Notes under the pieces: model-generated | The model's database searches: none | The model's input: only the letters and a program-made list of their open reading frames with translations | Told to the model about the DNA's origin: nothing | NCBI GenBank assembly: GCA_902792435.1 | Contig: CADAZN010000011.1 | Coordinates: 1 to 58,816 of the forward strand | Reading direction: 5' to 3' | DNA: 58,816 bases | DNA from: an uncultured Bacteroidales bacterium | GTDB lineage: Bacteria; Bacteroidota; Bacteroidia; Bacteroidales; Muribaculaceae | Made by a program: the position numbers and the translations under genes | Shown here: piece after piece, positions 43,562 to 52,222 of the stretch | Numbering within the stretch: position 1 is the first letter of the stretch | Layout: each line of letters begins with the position of its first letter

Positions 43562-44509
43562 TTAATGAGCTGAAGATGTTATAATTGGCGTGCAGTTTTT
43601 GATGATTACAGGGACGGTTGTGGGAGTTACCGAATCTTCGGTAATTTTCAAGGTCACAGCGCAGGCTCTTGCATTGATGGGCCGTGATTGGTCGAAGATA
43701 AAATTTCCAATGCTATAATAGATGAACTTGCCGTCATAGTTCTCGACGGTTTGCATGGTGTGAGTGTGATGGCAGATGAGGCAATCGGCCCCAGCATCGA
43801 TGAGTTGGTGCGCTTCCATAACCTGCTGAGCAGCAGGATTTGTCATGTGCTCCATGCCCCAGTGAAGGCTCACAATAACGCAGCATCCTGGATCTTGCTG
43901 CTTGAGCATCTTGATGCGGTTAATTATTTTCTCAAAACTCTCCTGGCTCACGCTGGGCTTGTGTGGCAGATAGGCGGTGTTTTCCAGAGCCAATCTCAGC
44001 GATGCTATTAGATAGACATTGCGAGGCGACGAACTCAAGAGGACTGGTTGCACCGCTTGCTCCATGTTGTCGCCTGCCCCGAATGGCACCATGCCAGCCT
44101 TGATGATGTTGTCGCGCGTGTCGATTAGTCCATCTCGTCCTTGGTCGATGCTGTGATTGTTGGCAAGATTAAGGTGGGTAATGCCATGCTCCTTGAGAGT
44201 GGCGAGCCACTCAGGTTCAGCACGGAAGATAAATTTCTTGTAAACAGGATCCTCGATTTTGGTCGCCGGGCACTCAAGATTAGCAACCACAAAGTGGGAA
44301 GCCTTGAACAGAGAGTCGACCGACGAAGAAAAAAGGCAGCTGGGGTCGCCGTTATTCTTCTCAATAACCTTGCGCACACCACGGTCGAGCAACACGTCGC
44401 CGGTGAAAGTCACCGTCAACGTGTCGCCCGCGTGAAGTGCGATGGCCACGTGAGCCATTAGCGCCAGCAACAGCAGTTTAGCAGCCAGTGCTGTAGAAGA
44501 AGTGCTCAT
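43562..44509 (-). CDS. CapA family protein (metallophosphatase-like fold)
   Basis: The product has 315 residues from the ATG at 44509 (the codon at 44539 is TTG). A signal peptide covers about 1-27. The CapA domain (about 30-300) shows FTGDVLLDRGVR, VVANLECPAT, LNLANNHSIDQG, SLHWGMEH, ICHHTHTMQ and YYSIGNFIFDQS, the metal-binding motifs of the PGA_cap family. CapA was named from poly-gamma-glutamate capsule synthesis, but most homologues are isolated and of unknown substrate. Its start overlaps the end of the DUF3160 gene by 32 bases, so translation is coupled. Confidence 0.88.
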   Translation of the reverse strand: MSTSSTALAAKLLLLALMAHVAIALHAGDTLTVTFTGDVLLDRGVRKVIEKNNGDPSCLFSSSVDSLFKASHFVVANLECPATKIEDPVYKKFIFRAEPEWLATLKEHGITHLNLANNHSIDQGRDGLIDTRDNIIKAGMVPFGAGDNMEQAVQPVLLSSSPRNVYLIASLRLALENTAYLPHKPSVSQESFEKIINRIKMLKQQDPGCCVIVSLHWGMEHMTNPAAQQVMEAHQLIDAGADCLICHHTHTMQTVENYDGKFIYYSIGNFIFDQSRPINARACAVTLKITEDSVTPTTVPVIIKNCTPIITSSAH

Positions 44510-46907
44510 TGTCAAGATTCTTGTTGTCGATGGGCACAATAATTTCTTTCATCCATTCAGGAATTCCCTTGTTGGGCTTTTCCTTGAGATCGCGTTGCCA
44601 CTCCTCATCGGTAGTTCTTGGCGCTGAGAGATCCTCCTGGAACTCACGATAAGAGAATACTGCTCCACGTGTGAGATAGAGATATCCGTCAATCTCTACC
44701 ACTACATAGATTTCATGAGCTGGTCCCACAGCCTCATAGAGGACACTCTTGTTGGGATTGTTGTCGGCATTGGCTGTGTAGACGTCGGCAATAACGGCCA
44801 TGTTGCGGTCGGCACCGTTCACCACCTCATCCCAGCTAGCGCCAGGCTCAGCACCGAGAATTTGCAGAGTGATGTACTCAAAGGTAGAACCCAGCACCTT
44901 GATGTGGTCATATTCCTCCTTAGAGAGCGGAGTTTTTGCCAACTCCTTGTTACTCATGTTGAGAAGGAACTCTGCCTCCTCCTTCATCTGCTTAGTGAGG
45001 TTCTTCATTTCGGCGGTCATCATGTCGTAATAGTTGAGAGCCTTGGCGGTAGCATCGAGCAGCTCGATAGCCTTGTTCCAATAAGCCACATTAGGCTCAA
45101 CATATCCTACCACATAGGGCCTTGGCAAGTTTTCTCCGTCGCCACATTCGGCACCAGCAGGTTGCTTAGCATAGAGAATAGCGTCGTGCTTGAGCTCGGC
45201 CCACGAGGCAAGAGCGGCATTCAGGTTTTTCTTATCCCATTGCTCATTCTTCATGAAGTAAGGCATGTTAGGAGTCTTGGCGGCATTTAGAACCTTAAGC
45301 GTCTCCATCCATTTGTTAGAAACAGTCGAACTCCAGTCAATCTCCTTCATGCGATTCTTCATGCGATCGAGATTGGTCGTGTACTTGTTCCACTTTTGTG
45401 CCTCCTTGAGTTCCTCGATAAGGATTCTCTCGGCCTGCCCTACTCCCATAGCAGCCAGGACATCAAGGCCCTTGGGCACGTCGCGCAGCGTTGGCACATT
45501 GTCATAGTCCACCATCTCTTGCAGAACCTCACCGTCGGGCATGTAACGCTGTGGCATGAGGTTGATCTTGCAGTGACTAGTGCGCTCAAATTTAGGACGG
45601 ATGCGAGTTTTAGCCTCATCCTTAGCTTCGATTTTCTCTTTCACTCGGTTAAGGTCGGCCTCGCTAGTCATGAACTTGTTGATATTTGCCCCATCTTCCT
45701 TGATGATGTTGTAGATATCAATCATGCTCAAGTTGTCGCTATTGCCCATGAGGTAAGTGATTGGCTCGTCAATCGACTTGTAGGTCTGAGTGTGCTTGGC
45801 ATTTTTTCCTATCACATCGGCGATGAGCAAAGCAGCCCTCAGTTGCTCGGGCTTATCGGAGCCAAATGGTGCGTTCTGCAACCACATCATTCCCATGAAA
45901 TAACGCTTGAGAAGGTTAGTGCGAGAATAATGCCCACGTGGACGGTAGATACCATATCCAAACTTCACATTCTTGTAATCGAGGAAGTCGGAAAAAGCAT
46001 CCTCGGCCTTCTTGACATTATTAATCTCCTTCTTGGCCATAGCAGCGTATTTAGCCGGCACCTTGAGGGTTGACTTTCCAGTGAACAGCGCATGAGCAAT
46101 GGCAAAATAGGCGGCGTCGCGCTGTGCGGCATCACGCATCGTGCCCTTGGCAGTTTTCGCCTTGGTCATCATCTCGGTGTAGAGCTGCTTGCAGTAGTTG
46201 GTCATTACCTTGTGCATCTTGCCCTCTTCCATCTTGCGCAGCATGTAGTCGAAATACATGTGGAAAGCCTGCAGGTAGATGTCGGTAGTAATGAAGCTGG
46301 GGAACTGGTGATAGTCATTGTTCTCATAGATGTGGAACAGCTGTTCCTTATTGTCGGGGACAATGGCAAATCCATTCTTAATCAAAGCATCGGCGAGCGG
46401 TTTTGGCATATTAGACATCTGCATGGGGTTAGCCAGATTGTCAAGGTTGGGCGACCATCGTGGCTGGCTCCTAGTGCCTAGCAATTGCAAGTTATTAGCC
46501 AGCTTTTCCTTCTCGGCCTTTTCCAGTCGATCAAGGAAATCCAGTTCCTCCTTAGAGTAATTAGATTTCTCAACTTTTTTAATCACGATATTACCCTCGT
46601 CGTCATAGGTCCATCCCTCGCGTTGAGCGGCACGTTCTTCATACCATGAGGTCTCATCAAAAACACCTCTTAGCTCAGAGAGCATGAGACATTCACCTTT
46701 TCTTGCTGCCACAGCAGCCTTGAGCACCCTAATCTCGTAGAGACTAAGGTTTGACACATCCATATTCAGGTCAAGATTCTTGTCGAGTTTCTCAACATCA
46801 ATCCCACCATTACCAGGAACTTTCACAACTTTAGGCTTCTCGGCATTCACAGTAAGCGTAGCGATAGCGAAACCTAAAAGAAAGATTACAGAAAAAATTC
46901 GTTTCAT
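44478..46907 (-). CDS. exported DUF3160 family protein
   Basis: The product has 809 residues from the ATG at 46907 (the preceding codon is GTG). A signal peptide covers about 1-22. The DUF3160 core is recognisable from about 175 (GFAIVPDNKEQLFHIYENNDYHQFPSFITTDIYLQAFHMYFD, in pieces) to 780. The protein is largely helical and charged. The family has no established biochemistry. It forms an operon with an upstream FG-GAP-like protein (gap 5 bases) and a downstream CapA protein (overlap 32 bases), an arrangement that suggests a joint envelope task. Confidence 0.85.
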   Translation of the reverse strand: MKRIFSVIFLLGFAIATLTVNAEKPKVVKVPGNGGIDVEKLDKNLDLNMDVSNLSLYEIRVLKAAVAARKGECLMLSELRGVFDETSWYEERAAQREGWTYDDEGNIVIKKVEKSNYSKEELDFLDRLEKAEKEKLANNLQLLGTRSQPRWSPNLDNLANPMQMSNMPKPLADALIKNGFAIVPDNKEQLFHIYENNDYHQFPSFITTDIYLQAFHMYFDYMLRKMEEGKMHKVMTNYCKQLYTEMMTKAKTAKGTMRDAAQRDAAYFAIAHALFTGKSTLKVPAKYAAMAKKEINNVKKAEDAFSDFLDYKNVKFGYGIYRPRGHYSRTNLLKRYFMGMMWLQNAPFGSDKPEQLRAALLIADVIGKNAKHTQTYKSIDEPITYLMGNSDNLSMIDIYNIIKEDGANINKFMTSEADLNRVKEKIEAKDEAKTRIRPKFERTSHCKINLMPQRYMPDGEVLQEMVDYDNVPTLRDVPKGLDVLAAMGVGQAERILIEELKEAQKWNKYTTNLDRMKNRMKEIDWSSTVSNKWMETLKVLNAAKTPNMPYFMKNEQWDKKNLNAALASWAELKHDAILYAKQPAGAECGDGENLPRPYVVGYVEPNVAYWNKAIELLDATAKALNYYDMMTAEMKNLTKQMKEEAEFLLNMSNKELAKTPLSKEEYDHIKVLGSTFEYITLQILGAEPGASWDEVVNGADRNMAVIADVYTANADNNPNKSVLYEAVGPAHEIYVVVEIDGYLYLTRGAVFSYREFQEDLSAPRTTDEEWQRDLKEKPNKGIPEWMKEIIVPIDNKNLDNEHFFYSTGC

Positions 46908-46912
46908 CACAT

Positions 46913-47452
46913 TTATTGTTTAATTATACTTAAAAAATGATAGCAATCATCGATAGAAGAAGAAGTGTAGACAACCGAGTCCATCGCCAGTCCAAAACCA
47001 TTCCACGAATAGTCACTGACTACAAATCGGTCCTTAGCCTTCTCAATGGCCCTTACCTTGTTGTCAACGATGTTGAAGTCGACGAGTTCGCCACTGAGCC
47101 TGCTTCCTAGCCATAGTGGCCTTATCAGCCCCTCATAGTTTTTGAAGATAAAAACCCTGCGGTTAGGAGTAGTGAAAAATCTTGATGCTTTGTAAACCCC
47201 TACCACGGCATCGACTGAGCCGTCGCCGTTGATATCGGCTGTCGCAAACCTGTAGACCGGATACTTGAGCTGCCATAACGACGTGTCACCGTCAACAGTG
47301 AGAGTGAGGTTCCACAAGGAGTCATTGACCTGCGAGATGTTGAACTGTTGCGCCCTTGCTTGGGTAGCAAAAAGAAAGGCAATCATCATCAAAACACTTA
47401 AAATAAGAGTGTTATAAAGAGATTGCCTTATATGTAGCACTGTCGTAGTCAT
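46913..47452 (-). CDS. exported FG-GAP/VCBS-like protein
   Basis: The product has 179 residues with a signal peptide (about 1-35, ATQARAQ). The only recognisable motif is ATADINGDGSVDAVVGVY (about 69-86), the calcium-binding loop of FG-GAP/VCBS repeats, followed by a beta-rich stretch (RRVFIFKNYEGLIRPLW). One or two repeats do not make a complete propeller, so it may work with another protein. It is first in the operon with DUF3160 and CapA. I cannot assign a function. Confidence 0.7.
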   Translation of the reverse strand: MTTTVLHIRQSLYNTLILSVLMMIAFLFATQARAQQFNISQVNDSLWNLTLTVDGDTSLWQLKYPVYRFATADINGDGSVDAVVGVYKASRFFTTPNRRVFIFKNYEGLIRPLWLGSRLSGELVDFNIVDNKVRAIEKAKDRFVVSDYSWNGFGLAMDSVVYTSSSIDDCYHFLSIIKQ

Positions 47453-47454
47453 GG

Positions 47455-47492
47455 TGGCTAAGAATGGCTAGGAGTGACTAGGAATGGCTAGG
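47455..47492. repeat. short tandem repeat of a ten-base unit
   Basis: Four to five drifting copies of a GGCTAAGAAT/GGCTAGGAGT/GACTAGGAAT type unit lie between queA and the operon beginning at 47452. It contains no gene. Confidence 0.65.
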
Positions 47493-47519
47493 GACGATAT
47501 TGTGTAGAGACTGTTGCGT

Positions 47520-48572
47520 TTAGTCGACAATAAGCATAGCGTCGCCGTAGCACCCGAATTGGTACTTCTCGTCAATAGCCACCTTGTAGGCCTGCATCAC
47601 CTGCTCATATCCACCAAAAGCACATGCAATCATGAGCATGGTAGAGAATGGCATGTGGAAATTAGTGAGCAAAGCGTCGGCTGTTGTGAAGTCGTAAGGC
47701 GGGAAGATGAACTTGTTGGTCCATCCGTCAAAGGGCTTGATGTATCCGTTCATGCTCACCGAGCTCTCCATCGCCCTGAGAGTAGAAACTCCAATAGCGC
47801 ACACTTTGTGCCCCTTCTCGCGACGCTCGTTGACCCTTGTGGTTACATCTTCAGGAATAATAATCTGCTCGCTGTCCATGCGATGCTTGGTGAGATCCTC
47901 AACGTCGATGTTTCGGAAACCACCCAATCCCAAGTGAATGGTAATGTATTCGTCATAGATACCTTTTATTTCAAGGCGTTTAAGTAGTTCGCGGCTGAAG
48001 TGCAAACTAGCAGCAGGAGCAACTACAGCACCCTCGTTGCGAGCGAAGATTGTTTGATAGCGTTCTTCATCTTCGGGCTCCACCTCACGCTTGATATAAT
48101 AAGGTAGAGGAGTGTGTCCGAGAGCATAAAGATTTTTCTTGAACTCGTCGTGGTCGCCGTCGTAAAGGAACCTAAGAGTTCGACCTCTAGAGGTGGTGTT
48201 GTCGATAACCTCGGCCACCAGACCCTCGTCGAGTCCGAAATATAGCTTATTTCCGATGCGAATTTTGCGAGCAGGCTCAACCAGAACATCCCAAAGCTTA
48301 TTCTCTTCGTTAAGCTCCCTGAGCAGGAATACCTCAATCTTAGCTCCGGTTTTCTCCTTGTTACCGTTGAGCTTAGCAGGGAAGACCTTGGTGTCGTTAA
48401 AGATAAACGAATCCTGGTCGTCGAAGTAGTGAATAATGTCGTTGACGATGCGATGTTCTATCTCTCCCGTTTTGCGGTGAAGAACCATCATGCGTGCTTC
48501 GTCACGGTTGTGTGCCGGATGCATCGCGATGAGCTCGCTAGGCATACCATTGTCAAATTCCGATAATTTCAT
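47520..48572 (-). CDS. queA: tRNA preQ1(34) S-adenosylmethionine ribosyltransferase-isomerase
   Basis: The product has 350 residues, the usual QueA length. Family motifs present are [41 protein letters not shown] (AAPTAGLHF equivalent) and [19 protein letters not shown]. QueA transfers the ribosyl group of S-adenosylmethionine to preQ1 in the tRNA wobble position, making epoxyqueuosine. It is the last gene of the DUF3098-uppP-truB-queA group, 62 bases after truB. No other queuosine genes are in view. Confidence 0.95.
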   Translation of the reverse strand: MKLSEFDNGMPSELIAMHPAHNRDEARMMVLHRKTGEIEHRIVNDIIHYFDDQDSFIFNDTKVFPAKLNGNKEKTGAKIEVFLLRELNEENKLWDVLVEPARKIRIGNKLYFGLDEGLVAEVIDNTTSRGRTLRFLYDGDHDEFKKNLYALGHTPLPYYIKREVEPEDEERYQTIFARNEGAVVAPAASLHFSRELLKRLEIKGIYDEYITIHLGLGGFRNIDVEDLTKHRMDSEQIIIPEDVTTRVNERREKGHKVCAIGVSTLRAMESSVSMNGYIKPFDGWTNKFIFPPYDFTTADALLTNFHMPFSTMLMIACAFGGYEQVMQAYKVAIDEKYQFGCYGDAMLIVD

Positions 48573-48634
48573 GTTGCAATAATATAATGTGATTATTAGA
48601 CTATCAAATAGCTAAAAAGTTAAAAGCAAAAACG

Positions 48635-49468
48635 CTAAATTTGTGATTGTCGCGAACGTTTTGCTCGTTGCCTTGCTTCTCGCTCGGCTTTTAGGATTTT
48701 TGCACGTGCTCTATTGAGCTCACGCTCCCTCTCAAGTCGCTCTTGCTCGGCTCGGTCGGGCGAGACCATTTCCTCGTTCTCGAGACGTTGAAGAATAGCA
48801 TCGACGCTCTCGCATTGGTCCACTGTGATGTCGCCAACGCATGTGCGACGCAGCCCTGTGAGATGTGCTCCGCTTCCCAGAGCCACGCCAATGTCGCGTG
48901 CCAGCGCACGGATGTAGGTGCCCTTGCTGCAGACCACCCGGATGACAAGAGTAGGCTCTTGAGGCAGGCCGCATTCGAGCACCTCAATCTCGTCGATGAC
49001 AAGAGTCTTGGCTCGTATCTCCACATCCTTGCCTTTGCGTGCGAGTTTGTAGGCCGGCTTGCCATCGATTTTGCAAGCCGAGAAAGCTGGAGGCACCTGC
49101 TCGATTGTCCCTGTGAACTGCTCCTTGAGCGTTTTCTCGATTAGCTCAGGCGTGATGTGCTGCCATGGATAGGTTGCATCGACTTGCGTCTCGAGGTCGA
49201 ACGATGGTGTCGTCTCCCCTAGCTTGATGTGGGCTACGTACTCCTTCACCCCGGCTTGGATTTCCTCGATGAGCTTAGTGGCGCGCCCAGTGCAAATGAT
49301 CAGCACGCCTGTTGCCAATGGATCGAGAGTGCCAGCGTGGCCCACACGCAAACTCTTGATGTCGAGCCTCTTGCGCAGCCGTGCACGCACCTTCTTGACC
49401 ACTTCAAAGGAAGTCCACTTGAGCGGCTTGTCGATGTAAAATATTTCGCCTTCTATTGGATTAAGCAT
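48635..49468 (-). CDS. truB: tRNA pseudouridine(55) synthase TruB
   Basis: The product has 277 residues from the ATG at 49468; the upstream in-frame codon at 49483 is TTG. The catalytic Asp49 lies in VGHAGTLDPLATGVL, and YIDKPLKWTSFEVV and KGTYIRALARDIG are further family motifs. TruB makes the pseudouridine of the T loop. A long basic helical tail (about 235-277, ERERELNRARAKILKAEREA) extends beyond the usual end and may bind RNA. It lies between a 9-base tandem repeat (upstream) and queA. Confidence 0.95.
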   Translation of the reverse strand: MLNPIEGEIFYIDKPLKWTSFEVVKKVRARLRKRLDIKSLRVGHAGTLDPLATGVLIICTGRATKLIEEIQAGVKEYVAHIKLGETTPSFDLETQVDATYPWQHITPELIEKTLKEQFTGTIEQVPPAFSACKIDGKPAYKLARKGKDVEIRAKTLVIDEIEVLECGLPQEPTLVIRVVCSKGTYIRALARDIGVALGSGAHLTGLRRTCVGDITVDQCESVDAILQRLENEEMVSPDRAEQERLERERELNRARAKILKAEREARQRAKRSRQSQI

Positions 49469-49510
49469 GATCTTTTTAGACAATTAATATGGAATCGCCT
49501 TAATCGGGCA

Positions 49511-49581
49511 GAATCACTGGAATCACTGGAATCAGTGGAATCGCTGGAATCACTGGAATCACTGGAATCACTGGAATCACT
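49511..49581. repeat. tandem repeat, about eight copies of GGAATCACT
   Basis: Eight 9-base units, mostly identical, with two differing at one or two positions. The array runs into the uppP stop codon (49580-49582) and ends about 40 bases before truB. Read through, it would code (Ser-Asp-Ser)n, but no real gene contains it. The copy number probably varies between strains. Confidence 0.9.
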
Positions 49582-50425
49582 AGTCGACCATTTGGAGGGA
49601 GTGGCCAGTGAAAAGCAATGCCAGAATGATGCCTCCCACGATGATGCGATACCATCCAAAGGCCTTGAAGCCATACTTGGTCAAGAACGAGATGAAGAAC
49701 TTTATAGCCAAGATGGCAACTATGAAAGCAACAACACAGCCAATGAGCAACACGCCAACGTTGCTAGACAAAGCCTCGCGATATTCCTCATCGAGGAGCA
49801 TTTTCAGCAATTCATAGCCAGTGGCAGCCGCCATGGTGGGCACCGCCAAGAAGAACGAAAACTCGGCTGCAGTCTTGCGAGTGAGTCCTTGCTGCATGCC
49901 ACCGGCAATGGTGGCAAACGAGCGTGATGTGCCAGGAATCATCGAGATGCACTGGTACAGGCCAATGGTGAAGGCACGGCGCTCGGTGAGCGGACGGTCT
50001 TCCTTGCGGTCGAACCACTTGTCGACAAAAAGCAACAAGACGCCGACTGCGACGAGCATAATAGCCACTACCCACACGTTGCCCATGAGGCTCTCGATAA
50101 AGTCGCCCAAGGCGAGTCCGATGACTGCGGCAGGAATGAAAGCCACGAGCAGTTTCCAGTAGAAGTCGTACTTTTGCAGAAACGCTCTCCATCCAGTTAC
50201 TCCCTCATCAACTTTTTTAAGCACGAAGAAGCGACGCCAATATAGGCAAACCACCGAAAGGATGGCGCCAAATTGAATGATGACGGTGAAAGCGTTGACA
50301 AATTTGTCGGTGATATCTACACCAAGCATGTTCTCGGTGATGATCATGTGTCCCGTTGAAGAGACAGGGAGGAACTCGGTCAGTCCCTCAACAATAGCAA
50401 TTATAATAGATTGTAGCCAGTCCAT
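49580..50425 (-). CDS. uppP: undecaprenyl-diphosphate phosphatase, UppP/BacA
   Basis: The product has 281 residues, eight or so membrane segments. Both family signatures are present: [17 protein letters not shown] (about 14-30) and the PGTSRS motif (about 157-162). It recycles undecaprenyl pyrophosphate, the lipid carrier of cell-wall and glycan synthesis. Gene order DUF3098-uppP-truB-queA is conserved in Bacteroidales. The gap to the upstream DUF3098 gene (50426-50577) is filled with repeats. Confidence 0.95.
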   Translation of the reverse strand: MDWLQSIIIAIVEGLTEFLPVSSTGHMIITENMLGVDITDKFVNAFTVIIQFGAILSVVCLYWRRFFVLKKVDEGVTGWRAFLQKYDFYWKLLVAFIPAAVIGLALGDFIESLMGNVWVVAIMLVAVGVLLLFVDKWFDRKEDRPLTERRAFTIGLYQCISMIPGTSRSFATIAGGMQQGLTRKTAAEFSFFLAVPTMAAATGYELLKMLLDEEYREALSSNVGVLLIGCVVAFIVAILAIKFFISFLTKYGFKAFGWYRIIVGGIILALLFTGHSLQMVD

Positions 50426-50452
50426 TTATTTAATTCACAATTAATAATGCAT

Positions 50453-50542
50453 AATGCACAATTAGGCTGCGCCTTCATAATGCTTAATTTAATGCATAAT
50501 TCATAATGCACAATGCACAATTAGGCTGCGCCTTCATAATGC
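50453..50542. repeat. duplicated 31-base intergenic sequence
   Basis: A 31-base sequence starting AATGCACAATTAGG is present at 50453-50483 and again, without change, at 50512-50542. Around the copies are scraps such as CATAATGCA and CACAATTAATAATGC. This tract has no coding sense. Confidence 0.85.
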
Positions 50543-50577
50543 ATCATAATGCATGATGCACTTAATCTTTTAAATAA

Positions 50578-50865
50578 TTATACTTCAACCTCTTTATTGT
50601 TCTTGCCACGGTAGAGGATAGCGGGGACCATGAGGATAAAGCCCAGGAAAGTGATGAAGGGAGCCACTACGGTGCGTGTGGAGTTGAACACATCGTTGTT
50701 GAATGTCGCACCCTCGTTGGGGCTACCGCTCATAAGGAAGAAGCCCACAGCAATGAGAAGCAGACACACTGCAATCATTATATAATTCATCTTGTTAAGA
50801 GGCATTTTCTCTTCCAAACCCTTAGACTGAGTAGCCTTAGGTTGTTGAATTTTATTTTTCTCCAT
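50578..50865 (-). CDS. DUF3098 family small membrane protein
   Basis: The product has 95 residues: a Lys/Gln-rich cytoplasmic N-terminus (1-24), a membrane segment (about 27-46), an outer loop with MSGSPNEGATFNNDVFNS, and a second segment (about 64-85). KMNYIMIAVCLLLIAVGF is the family signature. In other Bacteroidales the gene lies just after ftsX; here ftsX is missing and a Fic gene ends 128 bases upstream. The function is unknown. Confidence 0.85.
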   Translation of the reverse strand: MEKNKIQQPKATQSKGLEEKMPLNKMNYIMIAVCLLLIAVGFFLMSGSPNEGATFNNDVFNSTRTVVAPFITFLGFILMVPAILYRGKNNKEVEV

Positions 50866-50993
50866 TTACACTAAAATTAGATTATATATATATTTACGAT
50901 GCAAAAATACAATATCGAGGGGCGTTTGTCAATAGTTTTTCACGTTTTTTTGCTATAAAGTGGGAGGAAACTCTGCCCGAGAAAAAATCTTAT

Positions 50994-52097
50994 TTAGCTA
51001 TGCCTGTCGTCCATCAGGGTGTAGTTTGTGCTGCGGCCGCCTTCGTTTGACTTTCTTAGGATGCCTTTGGCAATAAGGTCATTTATGTCATTAAGTGCTG
51101 TGTCGGATGAGCATTTGGCTATCTTTGCCCATTTGCTGGAAGTTAGTTTTCCGAAGAAATCGTCGAATAGCATATTCAACAGCTTCCTTTGTCTTTCGTT
51201 GAAAAAGACATCGCGGTGGCTCTCCCAAAAATCGGCTTTGCGCATTACCGACGACAGGGTGTCTTCGGTTGACTGCAATGCCTGCTCAAAGCAGCCTAAA
51301 AACCATAAAAGCCATTGTGTGATGTCGCCATTTCCACGCTGTGTACGCTCGAGCACCTCGTAATACTCTTTCTGCAGCACTTTTATTTCGGACGAGATAC
51401 TGTAAAACCTCTTGCTGCAATTTTCGGAACGAGCAAGTAGCATATCGGTCAATGCTCTTGCTATTCTCCCATTGCCGTCATCAAAAGGGTGAATCGAGAC
51501 AAACCACAAGTGGGCTATTGCCGCCTTCAACACAGCGTCAATATTCTCGTCACTATTTACCCAAGCAATAAAGCGCTCCATCTCGTCGGGCACACGCCCA
51601 GCAGCCGGCGCTTGATAATGGACCTTTTCCTTTCCCATAGCTCCCGACACCACTTGCATGTCGCCCGAACGGTACCTACCCACATCAATGCGATATAACC
51701 CGCTCATTCCCGTTGGGAACAACACGTTATGCCATCCGAAAAGTCGCTCGTGCGTGAGTGGCTTGTCGTAATTTTGAGTCGCATCCAGTTGCATCTCTAC
51801 CACACCATCAACGTAGCGAGAAACCGGTACCAGTCCAGCTGTCTCGATACCCAATCGTCGTGCAATAGAGGAGCGAACTTCTTCGAGATTCAGTTTTTCT
51901 CCCTCAATCTCGGAGGAACGAACAAGTTCGAGCGACAGATTTGAGAGAACAGCCTCATCCTGGGAATCAAATCCCAAAGACAACATTCTCCCCATAACCT
52001 GCCCCTGCTTGGTGCGCACTCGCCCCAACTCATTCATTATCGACTGGCTGTCATAACGAAACTGCCACCAATTATCATAATCGTGTATATATCGCAT
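50994..52097 (-). CDS. class II Fic AMP-transferase with C-terminal winged helix
   Basis: The product has 367 residues from the ATG at 52097; the TTG at 52118 lies within the promoter element. An N-terminal DUF4172-like part (about 1-85, MRYIHDYDNWWQF) carries the inhibitory helix motif Ser61-x3-Glu65-Gly66 (SSEIEG). The Fic domain (about 110-250) has the complete active-site motif HPFDDGNGR (His203 to Arg211). The C-terminal region (about 290-365, FGKLTSSKWAKIAKCSSDTA) looks like a winged helix. Fic proteins with an inhibitory helix usually transfer AMP and act without a separate antitoxin. The double palindrome upstream suggests autoregulation by the winged helix. Confidence 0.9.
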   Translation of the reverse strand: MRYIHDYDNWWQFRYDSQSIMNELGRVRTKQGQVMGRMLSLGFDSQDEAVLSNLSLELVRSSEIEGEKLNLEEVRSSIARRLGIETAGLVPVSRYVDGVVEMQLDATQNYDKPLTHERLFGWHNVLFPTGMSGLYRIDVGRYRSGDMQVVSGAMGKEKVHYQAPAAGRVPDEMERFIAWVNSDENIDAVLKAAIAHLWFVSIHPFDDGNGRIARALTDMLLARSENCSKRFYSISSEIKVLQKEYYEVLERTQRGNGDITQWLLWFLGCFEQALQSTEDTLSSVMRKADFWESHRDVFFNERQRKLLNMLFDDFFGKLTSSKWAKIAKCSSDTALNDINDLIAKGILRKSNEGGRSTNYTLMDDRHS

Positions 52098-52115
52098 AAC
52101 TATTTGATTTTGGGG

Positions 52116-52147
52116 CAAAATTAGGACATTTTCGGGGAAAAAGCAAA
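52116..52147 (-). promoter_or_regulatory. fic promoter
   Basis: The minus strand carries TTTG (52147-52144) and TAATTTTG (52123-52116), 20 bases apart, a full consensus. The predicted start (about 52109) lies 12 bases before the ATG at 52097. The spacer contains a lone TTCCCCGAA half-site (52139-52131). Confidence 0.8.
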
Positions 52148-52148
52148 T

Positions 52149-52207
52149 TATTCGCCGAAAAATTTCGGCGAATAGCAGGATTATTCACCGAAGAAATTCG
52201 GTGAATA
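52149..52207. promoter_or_regulatory. double palindromic operator upstream of fic
   Basis: Palindrome 1 (52149-52174) has 12-base arms around TTCGCCGAA and TTCGGCGAA. Palindrome 2 (52182-52207) has 11-base arms around TTCACCGAA and TTCGGTGAA. Both have the same 4-base gap between their 9-base half-sites, and the G-C pair at the fourth position is replaced by A-T on both arms, keeping the symmetry. The centres are 33 bases apart. They begin two bases upstream of the -33 element, so they read as repressor or activator sites. Confidence 0.8.
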
Positions 52208-52222
52208 TGGGTAAAATGGGAA

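Noticed and set aside
49511-49581. CRISPR-like array
   Set aside because: The units are 9 bases, contiguous, without spacers, so it is a simple tandem repeat.
49453-49674. Ser-Asp repeat protein on the minus strand
   Set aside because: It is the 9-base tandem repeat read in frame, overlapping uppP and lying in a spacer; not a gene.
50453-50542. attachment site or IS remnant from the 31-base duplication
   Set aside because: No integrase or transposase nearby and the flanks are degenerate short repeats of the same kind; kept as a repeat only.
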